Source: JAYPAN01 sp038123715
GTDB taxonomy: Bacteria; Pseudomonadota; Alphaproteobacteria; RS24
Length of the DNA stretch: 64,000 bases
Direction: 5' to 3'
Assembly (NCBI GenBank): GCA_038123715.1
Contig: JAYPAN010000001.1
Coordinates: 186,001 to 250,000, forward strand
The position numbers were made by a program, and so were the translations under genes. This document shows, piece after piece, positions 1 through 7,334 of this stretch. Positions within the stretch are counted from its first letter, which is position 1. Each line of letters begins with the position of its first letter. The notes under the pieces were generated by a model. The model was given only the letters and a program-made list of their open reading frames with translations, was not told where the DNA came from and made no database searches.

Positions 1-143
1 GCCATCACGGCCTGACCTGTCTTTCCGCGCGTGAAAATAGAGTTTTTTCGCAACTTGTAAAGGTTTGTTTGGTGCTTGCCCAAAATGGCAGGGCTTGGCT
101 AAGCTGTAAATGCATTGGCGGAGAACATAAAAGGGAGGAAACC

Positions 144-590
144 ATGCAAAAAATGCAAAAGCAAATGATGGGTCATGCATTGCTGGTCATGATTATTGCG
201 CTCTTGTCGGGCTTTATGCTGGCGGATGGGCTGCTCGGCGGTCAGGCGTTTTATTATTACGGCACGGCAGAAGGTTGGGCGCGCGCCCATACGGGTGGCA
301 TCACCAATGGCCTTTTGGTGTTGGGCGTGGCGCTGACCATGCCGCATATCGGGCTGTCTGAGCGCATGACGCGCTATACGGGCTGGGGGCTGATATTCAC
401 CGCTTGGGCGAATACCGCCTTTTACTGGTTTGGCAATGCGGCGGGCAATCGGGCGCTCACCGCCGGTGATAATCTACATGGCGCGGCCAATCTATTGTCA
501 ATGATTGGGTTTTGGCTGGCGATGATTGGCGTTGTGCTGGCGCTTTGGCTGCTCGGCCATGCGGCGGTTAAATTGCTGCGCGCCGACTAA
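144..590 (+). CDS. Styrene-oxide-isomerase-like integral membrane protein
   Basis: A protein of 148 residues with about four membrane segments. Start chosen at ATG 144, behind GGGAGG at 133-138; an upstream in-frame start at 69 has no ribosome binding site. The segment WARAHTGGITNG (residues 45-56) and the later FYWFGN...GDN region resemble the StyC styrene oxide isomerase family, which rearranges epoxides to aldehydes in the membrane. His49 and Asn55 have the same six-residue spacing as the haem-ligand His and catalytic Asn I recall for StyC, and Tyr94 falls where the catalytic Tyr would be. No styrene or phenylacetate genes are adjacent, so the substrate is unknown. Its stop overlaps that of parE on the other strand. 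Family call is from memory of the motif; function is inference. Confidence 0.6.
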   Translation: MQKMQKQMMGHALLVMIIALLSGFMLADGLLGGQAFYYYGTAEGWARAHTGGITNGLLVLGVALTMPHIGLSERMTRYTGWGLIFTAWANTAFYWFGNAAGNRALTAGDNLHGAANLLSMIGFWLAMIGVVLALWLLGHAAVKLLRAD

Positions 591-2662
591 ATATCGAGCA
601 ATTCAGCATCGGCAAAAGCGGCATTTTCCTGAATGAATTGGAACCGCAATTCCGGCTTATTGCCCATCAGGTCTTTCACCGCTTTGGCGGTGGCGGCACT
701 TTCGGCTTCGGGAATCGTCACCTGCAATAATGTGCGATTGCCCGGCAACATGGTCGTCTCTTTCAGTTGGGCGGGCAGCATTTCGCCCAGCCCCTTAAAG
801 CGGCTGACATCTATCTTGGCATTGCTGCGAAACTCTGTTTCCATCAATTCTTCGCGGTGGGCATCGTCGCGCGCATAGACTGTCTTGCTGCCCTGTGCCA
901 GCCGGTAAAGCGGCGGCACGGCGATATATAAATGACCATTGCGGATAAGCTCCGGCATTTGTTCATGGAAAAATGTCACCAGCAAAGCGGCGATATGCGC
1001 GCCATCGACATCAGCATCGGTCATGATGATGATTTTTTCATAGCGCAGCCGCGTATCGTCATAGAGATTGCCTGCACCGCAGCCAAGCGCCTGCACCAAA
1101 TCGGCGATTTGCTGGCTTTGACCCATTTTGGCCTGTGTGGCATTGGCGACATTGAGGATTTTACCGCGCAAGGGCAGGACAGCTTGTGTGCGCCTGTCGC
1201 GCGCCTGTTTGGCACTGCCACCGGCGCTTTCACCCTCAACAATAAACAATTCTGAGCCTTCGGCGGCGTTTTGCGAGCAATCGGCAAGCTTGCCTGGAAG
1301 GCGTAATTTACGCACGGCGGTTTTGCGGTTGACCTCGCGTTCCTGACGGCGGCGCACGCGCTCCTCGGCGCGGTCAATCACCCAGGCCAGCAATTTATCG
1401 GCATTGGCGGGGGCTGAAGTCAGATAATGCTCAAAATGATCGCGCATGGCATGTTCGACAATGCGTGATGCTTCCGGTGTCGCCAGCTTGTCCTTGGTTT
1501 GCCCTTGAAACTCTGGCTCGCGGATGAACACCGAAACCAAGGCAGCCGAGGTTCCCATCACATCTTCGGCGGTGACAATAGATGCCTTCTTATTATTCAC
1601 GCGCTCACCATAGGCTTTCAGCCCTTTGGTCAAAGCGGCGCGCAAGCCTTGTTCATGCGTGCCGCCTTCCGGCGTCGGCACGGTGTTGCAATAGCTGGCC
1701 GACATGCCGTCAGCATTGCCAATGCCTGCGCCAACCCAGCTAACCGCCCATTCGACACTGCCGTGACCGCCTTGTTTTTCAACCTTGCCGGCAAAGGGCG
1801 TGGGCGTGACCGTGGTGCGCCCGCCAATCAGCTCTTCGAGATAGTCTTTCAGCCCATTGGGAAAGCGCAGCGTGTCGCTGGCCGGTGTTTTTTCGCTATC
1901 CTTGATGAGCGACGGGTCGCATTGCCAGCGAATTTCCACACCGCCAAACAAATAGGCTTTGGCCTTGGCCATATTGTAGAGCCGCGCCGGGTCAAACAGG
2001 TTTTTGTCGCCGAAAATCTCGCTATCCGGCACAAAGCTGACAGATGTGCCGCGCCGGTTTTTTGCCGTGCCGATTTTCTTCAGCTTGCCTTGCGGCAGGC
2101 CGCGCGAAAAATGCTGCTCAAATGTCTGCTGGTCGCGGGCCACCTCAACCAGCAATTCCGATGACAGTGCATTGACAACCGACACGCCAACGCCGTGCAG
2201 CCCGCCGGATGTGTCATAAGCCTCGCCGCCAAACTTACCGCCCGCATGCAATGTCGTCATAATGACTTCCAGCGCCGATTTGTCCTTATATTTTGGGTGC
2301 GGGTCAACCGGTATGCCGCGGCCATTATCGCGCACGGTCAGCCGGTTGTCGGGCGCCAATGTCACTTCAATAAAACTGGCATGACCGGCGACCGCCTCAT
2401 CCATTGAATTGTCTATCACTTCAGCGAATAAGTGATGCATGGCGCGCATATCGGTGCCGCCAATATACATGCCCGGACGCCGCCGCACTGGCTCCAGCCC
2501 CTCCAAAACTTCAATATCGCTGGCCGTATAGGCTTTTTCCTTACCCGACTTGGTGCTGGTCTTGCCATTGGGCTTTGCCTTTTTCGGCGCAGCACTGGCA
2601 GGGTTTGGCGCGGCATCGCCAAATAAGTCACTGTTTTCAGCCTGGGATTTTTTACGCGGCAT
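587..2662 (-). CDS. parE: DNA topoisomerase IV subunit B
   Basis: ATPase subunit of topoisomerase IV, which decatenates daughter chromosomes together with ParC (not in this window). The order is an N-terminal GHKL ATPase domain (EVIDNSMDEA, GRGIPVD and the glycine-rich GGLHGVGVSVVNAL lid), the transducer domain, then a TOPRIM domain with EGESAGGSAKQARDR and the metal-binding DADVDGAHI. About 691 residues, slightly longer than E. coli ParE because of a lysine/alanine-rich N-terminal leader of about 45 residues. Start chosen at ATG 2662, where GGAG sits six bases upstream; in-frame GTG 2683 and ATG 2668 are possible but badly spaced. ParE is preferred over GyrB because of the length and the absence of the long GyrB-type insert. 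Confidence 0.93.
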   Translation of the reverse strand: MPRKKSQAENSDLFGDAAPNPASAAPKKAKPNGKTSTKSGKEKAYTASDIEVLEGLEPVRRRPGMYIGGTDMRAMHHLFAEVIDNSMDEAVAGHASFIEVTLAPDNRLTVRDNGRGIPVDPHPKYKDKSALEVIMTTLHAGGKFGGEAYDTSGGLHGVGVSVVNALSSELLVEVARDQQTFEQHFSRGLPQGKLKKIGTAKNRRGTSVSFVPDSEIFGDKNLFDPARLYNMAKAKAYLFGGVEIRWQCDPSLIKDSEKTPASDTLRFPNGLKDYLEELIGGRTTVTPTPFAGKVEKQGGHGSVEWAVSWVGAGIGNADGMSASYCNTVPTPEGGTHEQGLRAALTKGLKAYGERVNNKKASIVTAEDVMGTSAALVSVFIREPEFQGQTKDKLATPEASRIVEHAMRDHFEHYLTSAPANADKLLAWVIDRAEERVRRRQEREVNRKTAVRKLRLPGKLADCSQNAAEGSELFIVEGESAGGSAKQARDRRTQAVLPLRGKILNVANATQAKMGQSQQIADLVQALGCGAGNLYDDTRLRYEKIIIMTDADVDGAHIAALLVTFFHEQMPELIRNGHLYIAVPPLYRLAQGSKTVYARDDAHREELMETEFRSNAKIDVSRFKGLGEMLPAQLKETTMLPGNRTLLQVTIPEAESAATAKAVKDLMGNKPELRFQFIQENAAFADAELLDI

Positions 2663-2779
2663 GTCCATCTCCGGTCTTGGCACAGACGAATCGCTTGTAG
2701 TTTAGCCTTTGCGCGGGCAAAGCGAGAGAAAATAAACAGGGCAGGGGCAGATAAGCTGGTATTTTTATGAGGTGTTGCC

Positions 2780-2815
2780 AAAAAAAACGGCTCCTGCGGG
2801 AGGTGCAGGAGCCGT
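2780..2815 (-). terminator. Rho-independent terminator after glnA
   Basis: On the minus strand an 11-bp perfect stem (ACGGCTCCTGC / GCAGGAGCCGT) with a 7-nt loop is followed by a run of seven T. It starts about 25 nt after the glnA stop and closes the glnB-glnA transcript before parE. Confidence 0.9.
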
Positions 2816-2839
2816 CTCGTTGCGTCTGTGGGAGGAGGG

Positions 2840-4249
2840 TCAGACGCTGTAATACATGTCGAATTCGACCGGGTGCGGCATATGCTCGAAACGGTAGATT
2901 TCTTCCCATTTCAGCTCCAGATAGCCGTCAATCTGGTCGTCATCCATGACACCGCCTTTTTTCAGGAACTCGCGGTCGGCATCAAGCGCTTCGCAAGCTT
3001 CGCGCAAGGAGCCGCAAACTTGCGGCACATTGGCCAGCTCTTCCGGCGGCAATTCGTAAAGGTCTTTATCCATCGGATCGCCCGGATCGATTTTGTTTTC
3101 GATACCGTCCAGACCGGCCATCATCATAGCGGTGAAAGCCAGATACGGGTTGGCAGTCGGGTCTGGGAAACGGATTTCAATACGCTTGCCCGGTGCCGAT
3201 GTGGCAAACGGAATACGGCAAGAGGCCGACCGGTTGCGTGCCGAATAAGCCAGCAGAACCGGCGCTTCAAAGCCCGGAATCAAACGCTTATAGCTGTTTG
3301 TGGACGGGTTGGTCAGCGCATTAATGGCGCGGGCGTGTTTGATAATGCCGCCAATGTAATAGAGGCATTCTTGGCTCAAATCGCCATATTTGTCACCGGC
3401 GAAAAGCGGCTTGCCGTCTTTCCAGATTGACTGGTGGCAATGCATACCCGTGCCATTATCGCCATATACCGGCTTCGGCATGAAAGTCGCAGATTTGCCA
3501 TAAGCATGGGCGACATTATGCACGACATATTTATACAATTGCAGATTATCGGCAATGCTGGTCAGCGTGCCGAATTTCAGACCCAGCTCGTGCTGCGCGG
3601 CAGCAACTTCGTGGTGGTGTTTTTCAACATCCAGCCCGATTTCCTTCATCACGGCCAACATTTCGCCGCGCAAATCCTGTCCGCTGTCAACCGGATTGAC
3701 CGGAAAATAGCCACCTTTGGTGCGCGGGCGGTGTCCCATATTGCCGGCTTCATATTCAGTGCCAGAATTGGAGGGCAGCTCGGTGCTGTCCAGCGCAAAG
3801 CCGGTATTGTATGGGTCGGTTGAAAAGCGCACATCGTCAAAGACGAAAAACTCGGCTTCCGGGCCAAAATAGACCGTGTCGCCAATGCCGGTTGATTTCA
3901 GATAAGCTTCTGCCCGCAATGCGGTTGAGCGCGGGTCGCGATTATAGGCTTCGCCTGAATTCGGCTCCAGAATGTTGCAGAACAAAGTCAAAGTCTGCTG
4001 GGCGTAGAACGGGTCAAGACGCGCTGTGGACGGGTCGGGCATCAATGTCATGTCGGATTCATTGATTGCTTTCCAGCCGGCAATCGAAGACCCGTCAAAC
4101 ATTGTGCCATCATTGAAAAAATCCTCATCAACAAGGCCGACATCCAGCGTAACATGCTGCATTTTACCGCGCGGGTCGGTAAAGCGCAGGTCAACGAATT
4201 GCACGTCGTTTTCCTGTATCATTTTGAGAACGGATGAAGCGTCAGACAT
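2840..4249 (-). CDS. glnA: Glutamine synthetase type I
   Basis: Condenses glutamate and ammonia to glutamine using ATP; the main ammonia-assimilation enzyme, a cytoplasmic dodecamer. 469 residues, the standard GSI-beta length. The beta-grasp N-terminus carries MFDGSSIAGW (50-59); metal and substrate motifs include GPEAEFFVFDD (129-139), the NGTGMHCHQS region (265-274) and the C-terminal RIEIRFPDPTANPYLAF. Tyr398 in DLYELPPEE is the expected adenylylation site, so activity should be controlled by GlnE through PII. It lies 47 nt downstream of glnB with no promoter visible between, so both are probably one operon driven by the sigma-54 promoter before glnB, and it is closed by a strong terminator. 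Confidence 0.97.
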   Translation of the reverse strand: MSDASSVLKMIQENDVQFVDLRFTDPRGKMQHVTLDVGLVDEDFFNDGTMFDGSSIAGWKAINESDMTLMPDPSTARLDPFYAQQTLTLFCNILEPNSGEAYNRDPRSTALRAEAYLKSTGIGDTVYFGPEAEFFVFDDVRFSTDPYNTGFALDSTELPSNSGTEYEAGNMGHRPRTKGGYFPVNPVDSGQDLRGEMLAVMKEIGLDVEKHHHEVAAAQHELGLKFGTLTSIADNLQLYKYVVHNVAHAYGKSATFMPKPVYGDNGTGMHCHQSIWKDGKPLFAGDKYGDLSQECLYYIGGIIKHARAINALTNPSTNSYKRLIPGFEAPVLLAYSARNRSASCRIPFATSAPGKRIEIRFPDPTANPYLAFTAMMMAGLDGIENKIDPGDPMDKDLYELPPEELANVPQVCGSLREACEALDADREFLKKGGVMDDDQIDGYLELKWEEIYRFEHMPHPVEFDMYYSV

Positions 4250-4296
4250 ATTTCTCTCCAGTGTTGGTCAGTTTGACATTAAACAGATTGACGCAC

Positions 4297-4635
4297 CTAT
4301 ATGGCGTCATCACCGGTTTCGCCGGTGCGAATTCGAATGGCCTGTTGGATATCCGAAACAAAAATCTTGCCGTCACCGATACGCTCGGTCTTGGCAGCAG
4401 ATTGAATGGCCTCAATGGCCGTGTCAAGCTGGTCATCGCTGACCACCAGCTCAATCTTCACTTTCGGCAGGAAATCAACAACATATTCCGCGCCGCGATA
4501 AAGTTCTGTGTGGCCTTTTTGACGGCCAAAGCCCTTGGCTTCAACCACGGTAATGCCTTGCATACCAGCTTCTTGCAAAGCGTCTTTGACCTCGTCGAGT
4601 TTGAAGGGCTTAATAATTGCCTCAATTTTTTTCAT
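4297..4635 (-). CDS. glnB: Nitrogen regulatory protein P-II
   Basis: PII signal protein: a trimer that senses 2-oxoglutarate, ATP/ADP and (through uridylylation) glutamine, and adjusts GlnE/GlnA and NtrB/NtrC. 112 residues, typical length. It opens MKKIEAIIKPFKLDEVK; the T-loop has Tyr51 in the RGAEY context, the uridylylation site; the C-terminus carries the usual GDGKIFV B-loop. Start at ATG 4635 with AGGGGG seven bases upstream; a longer in-frame extension to 4731 is rejected because it would include the promoter. First gene of the glnB-glnA operon. Confidence 0.95.
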   Translation of the reverse strand: MKKIEAIIKPFKLDEVKDALQEAGMQGITVVEAKGFGRQKGHTELYRGAEYVVDFLPKVKIELVVSDDQLDTAIEAIQSAAKTERIGDGKIFVSDIQQAIRIRTGETGDDAI

Positions 4636-4689
4636 CGGAACCCCCTTATATAAAATAGCGCCATAAGTAATGGCATTATGCCGGATACA

Positions 4690-4705
4690 AGCAAGGTATA
4701 TGCCA
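4690..4705 (-). promoter_or_regulatory. Sigma-54 (-24/-12) promoter of glnB-glnA
   Basis: The minus strand reads TGGCATATACCTTGCT, a full match to the sigma-54 consensus TGGCAY-R-N4-TTGCW with the GG and GC doublets correctly spaced. Predicted transcription start is near 4679, giving a leader of about 44 nt before glnB. This implies NtrC-type activation under nitrogen limitation. I do not see a clear full NtrC dyad upstream. Confidence 0.75.
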
Positions 4706-4951
4706 GATTTGAACCGCCCCTTATGCGCCACTCATTGCGTGGAAGGCGTGTTATTTTACGCAGAAACGCATAAATAATAGGCAAATGGTCAAAAAATAGG
4801 CAGAAATAGGCAATTAAAAGATGAGCTGCGGTCGAATTGGTCGATTACCGACGCTTAAAAGCGGTTGCAAGACGACCGGGAAAGGATAGACTTCGGTCAG
4901 CCATTGAATAGACTCTGGCATGAGAGCAAATGGTCAAAGGGAGAGGCGAGC
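4706..4951. other. Intergenic region between divergent glnB and the thiolase-like gene
   Basis: The whole gap between the two start codons is about 315 nt (4636-4951). The glnB side holds the sigma-54 promoter. In the middle, the octamer AATAGGCA occurs three times at 4776-4783, 4795-4802 and 4805-4812, at spacings of 19 and 10 nt, in an AT-rich stretch. No ORF with a credible ribosome binding site is visible. A plus-strand promoter for the downstream gene is not obvious. Confidence 0.5.
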
Positions 4952-6505
4952 ATGACAATTCACGATAATACGCCGATTTTGATTGGGTGCGGCCTAACTG
5001 TTCAAAAGGAAAAAGACCTGCAAAAGGCCAAGGCGCCAATTGATTTGCTGGTTGAGGCAGGCGCATTGGCCTTGGCTGATACGGGTCAAGACGCCGATGT
5101 GCGGGCGGCGGTTGATGTGGTCGGCTCCATTCGGTTCATCACAGACAGCCCGGAAGCGCGCGCTATACCTTATGGCAAATATCCCAATCCTGCGGCCACC
5201 GCCGCGCGGCTGATGGATTTAACCCCCAACCGCACTTTGCTGGCGGCGACCGGCGGCAACAGCCCACAAATGATGATAAATGAAATGGCCGAGCAAATCA
5301 GTCGCGGCGATATCGGGCTTGGCCTGCTGGTTGGCGGCGAGGGGTTTGGTTCGCTGATGCGTGCTATCGGGCAGGGGCTTGATATGTCGCATTGGAACGA
5401 TGCGCCTGACGTCGAGCCGGAGCATATTGGCGAGGAAAAGGCCGGTGTTTTGCCAATTGAGCATAAGCATGGCCTGTTTTTTCCGGTCAATTATTACCCG
5501 CTATTTGAAAATGCCCTGCGCGCCCATTTGGGGCGCGACATGACCACCCACATGCACCAAGTCGGCAAGCTGATGGCGCCCTTTACCGAAATTGCCGCGC
5601 AAAACCCGTATAGCTGGTTTCCGGTGGCGCGCACGGCTGAAGAACTGGTCACGCCAAGCGATGACAATCGCTGGGTTGGCTACCCCTATCCGAAATATCT
5701 GAATGCGGTGATGCGTATTGACCAGGCCTCTGCCGTGGTGATGACCTCGGTCGGCAAAGCGCGCGAATTGGGTATTGATGAGAGCAAATGGGTTTATCTG
5801 CATGGCTGCGCCGATGCCAATGAAATATGGTATGGCATTGAGCGTCCGGAACTGCACCGGTCAATCGCCATTCACGACATGACCAAGTTGGCATTGGATA
5901 TGGCCGGTTGGACGATTGACGATATTGACCTGTTTGATTTGTATTCCTGCTTTCCCTCGGCGGTGCAGGTCGCCTGTCGTGAGATGGGGATTGCCGAAGA
6001 CGACCCGCGTCCCTTTACCGTGACCGGCGGCCTGCCTTATTTTGGCGGGGCGGGCAATGCCTATACGCTGATGTCGGTCGCACAAATGATGCAACGCCTT
6101 CGCGCCGCCGCACCGGGCAGCAAGGGCTTGTGCAATGGCAATGGCTGGTTTTTGACCAAACACGCGCTGGGGCTTTATTCAACCGCGCCCTTTGAGGGCG
6201 CATGGCAGCGCCAAGCACCTTCCGTTTTGCAGGCGAAAATAGAGGCTGGCCCTCGCATGCGCTATGATGAGGCGCCCACCGGCACGGGCAGTATTGAAAG
6301 CTATACAGTCGCCCATGTCGCTGGCAAGCCGCCGCAAGGCATATTGATGGGGCGCATGGAGGCGACCGGTAATCGCTTTGTCGCGCATATGACGGGCGAA
6401 GGTGGGCATACGCAAAGGCTGATGCAGGAAGATGGTATTGGTCTGCAAGGCACGCTTGCCCCGCAAGAAGATGGCCGCAATATATTCACGCCTCATTTAA
6501 GTTGA
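4952..6505 (+). CDS. Thiolase-like protein type 1 (acetyl-CoA acetyltransferase family)
   Basis: 517 residues. The N-terminus (PILIGCGLTVQKEKD) and overall layout match the TLP1 group of the SCP2-thiolase family: a thiolase fold followed by an extra C-terminal OB-like domain from about residue 420. The segment at about residues 107-118 reads AATGGNSPQMM, so the nucleophilic cysteine of true thiolases is absent, and the GHP motif is replaced by GGLPYFGGAGNA. GLCNGNGWF keeps a cysteine near the usual second catalytic position. Classical thiolase chemistry is therefore doubtful; an acyl-CoA-binding or unusual transferase role is possible. Start at ATG 4952 behind GGGAGAGG. The histidine phosphatase follows 34 nt later and may be cotranscribed. 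Confidence 0.8.
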   Translation: MTIHDNTPILIGCGLTVQKEKDLQKAKAPIDLLVEAGALALADTGQDADVRAAVDVVGSIRFITDSPEARAIPYGKYPNPAATAARLMDLTPNRTLLAATGGNSPQMMINEMAEQISRGDIGLGLLVGGEGFGSLMRAIGQGLDMSHWNDAPDVEPEHIGEEKAGVLPIEHKHGLFFPVNYYPLFENALRAHLGRDMTTHMHQVGKLMAPFTEIAAQNPYSWFPVARTAEELVTPSDDNRWVGYPYPKYLNAVMRIDQASAVVMTSVGKARELGIDESKWVYLHGCADANEIWYGIERPELHRSIAIHDMTKLALDMAGWTIDDIDLFDLYSCFPSAVQVACREMGIAEDDPRPFTVTGGLPYFGGAGNAYTLMSVAQMMQRLRAAAPGSKGLCNGNGWFLTKHALGLYSTAPFEGAWQRQAPSVLQAKIEAGPRMRYDEAPTGTGSIESYTVAHVAGKPPQGILMGRMEATGNRFVAHMTGEGGHTQRLMQEDGIGLQGTLAPQEDGRNIFTPHLS

Positions 6506-6539
6506 GGGGCAGGTTGAGAGGGGCAAGTAGGTTAACCCG

Positions 6540-7127
6540 ATGAGTAACACACGCATTTATATGATACGCCACGGCAAGGCGGCAGCTGGTTGGGACGGCC
6601 ATGCCGACCCCGGCCTTGATGCGACCGGCCACGCGCAGGCTGAGGCGGTGATGGAAAAGCTGTTGACCCGGTTTGATGCGCCCGTGCCAGTGCTGTCCAG
6701 CCCGTTGCGGCGTTGTCAGGAAACGGCGGCTCCCTTGCTGGCCAAATGGAATATGCAGGCGCAAATCGAACCGCGTGTGGCGGAAATTATTGCGCCGGTT
6801 GAAGATTTGGCCGCGCGCACGGATTGGCTGCGACGGGTGATGGCGGGGAGCTGGGCGACGCTGTTTGCCGACACAACCGGCAGCGCGCCGGATTATCGCC
6901 AATGGTATGATGATGTGCTGGCGGCGCTGCACGGGTTGAAGGGCGCGCCGCATGTCATTGTCTATTCGCATTTTATCGCGCTTAATGTGGCTTACAGCGC
7001 CGCAACCGGTCATGCCGACATGGTTGGTTTCCGACCCGATAATTGTTCAATGACGATTTTTGAAACAGATGGCGCAAACTTGTCTTTGGTCGAAAAAGGA
7101 CAAGAGGCCGAGACGCGGGTCAATTAG
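6540..7127 (+). CDS. Histidine phosphatase family protein
   Basis: 195 residues of the phosphoglycerate-mutase-like histidine phosphatase superfamily. The catalytic motif MIRHGKA is near residues 8-14 with the phospho-acceptor His; LSSPLRRCQETA supplies the second arginine, and YSHFIALN the second catalytic histidine. The substrate cannot be told from the sequence; candidates are sugar phosphates, nucleotides or phosphohistidine. Start at ATG 6540, with a weak ribosome binding site. It may be cotranscribed with the thiolase-like gene. A tRNA-Leu gene follows after 68 nt. Confidence 0.8.
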   Translation: MSNTRIYMIRHGKAAAGWDGHADPGLDATGHAQAEAVMEKLLTRFDAPVPVLSSPLRRCQETAAPLLAKWNMQAQIEPRVAEIIAPVEDLAARTDWLRRVMAGSWATLFADTTGSAPDYRQWYDDVLAALHGLKGAPHVIVYSHFIALNVAYSAATGHADMVGFRPDNCSMTIFETDGANLSLVEKGQEAETRVN

Positions 7128-7151
7128 CCCAAAAGGGTTTAATTTACACAC

Positions 7152-7180
7152 TGGCTTTTCCCTTTTTGGCCTGCTATAGA
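7152..7180 (+). promoter_or_regulatory. Probable promoter of tRNA-Leu
   Basis: TGGCTT at 7152-7157 and TATAGA at 7175-7180, spacer 17 nt, sixteen bases before the mature 5' end of the tRNA. The -10 is good and the -35 weak. Confidence 0.45.
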
Positions 7181-7195
7181 GCCGCAATCATTTTA

Positions 7196-7280
7196 GCGGG
7201 CGTGGCGGAATTGGTAGACGCGCCAGATTTAGGTTCTGGTGCCGAAAGGTGTGGGGGTTCAAGTCCCTCCGCCCGCACCA
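7196..7280 (+). tRNA. tRNA-Leu (anticodon TAG)
   Basis: 85 nt including an encoded CCA. The acceptor stem GCGGGCG pairs with CGCCCGC; the anticodon stem CCAGA/TCTGG encloses the loop TTTAGGT, giving anticodon TAG (reads CUN). The variable arm is long (GCCGAAAGGTGT region), as expected for a class II tRNA, and the T-loop is GGTTCAAGTCC. It precedes tig, a common alphaproteobacterial arrangement. Confidence 0.96.
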
Positions 7281-7334
7281 TTTGGATGACGGCAAAAGTC
7301 AGGCAAATATCAAAACCCTTGAGAGGCGAGGAAG

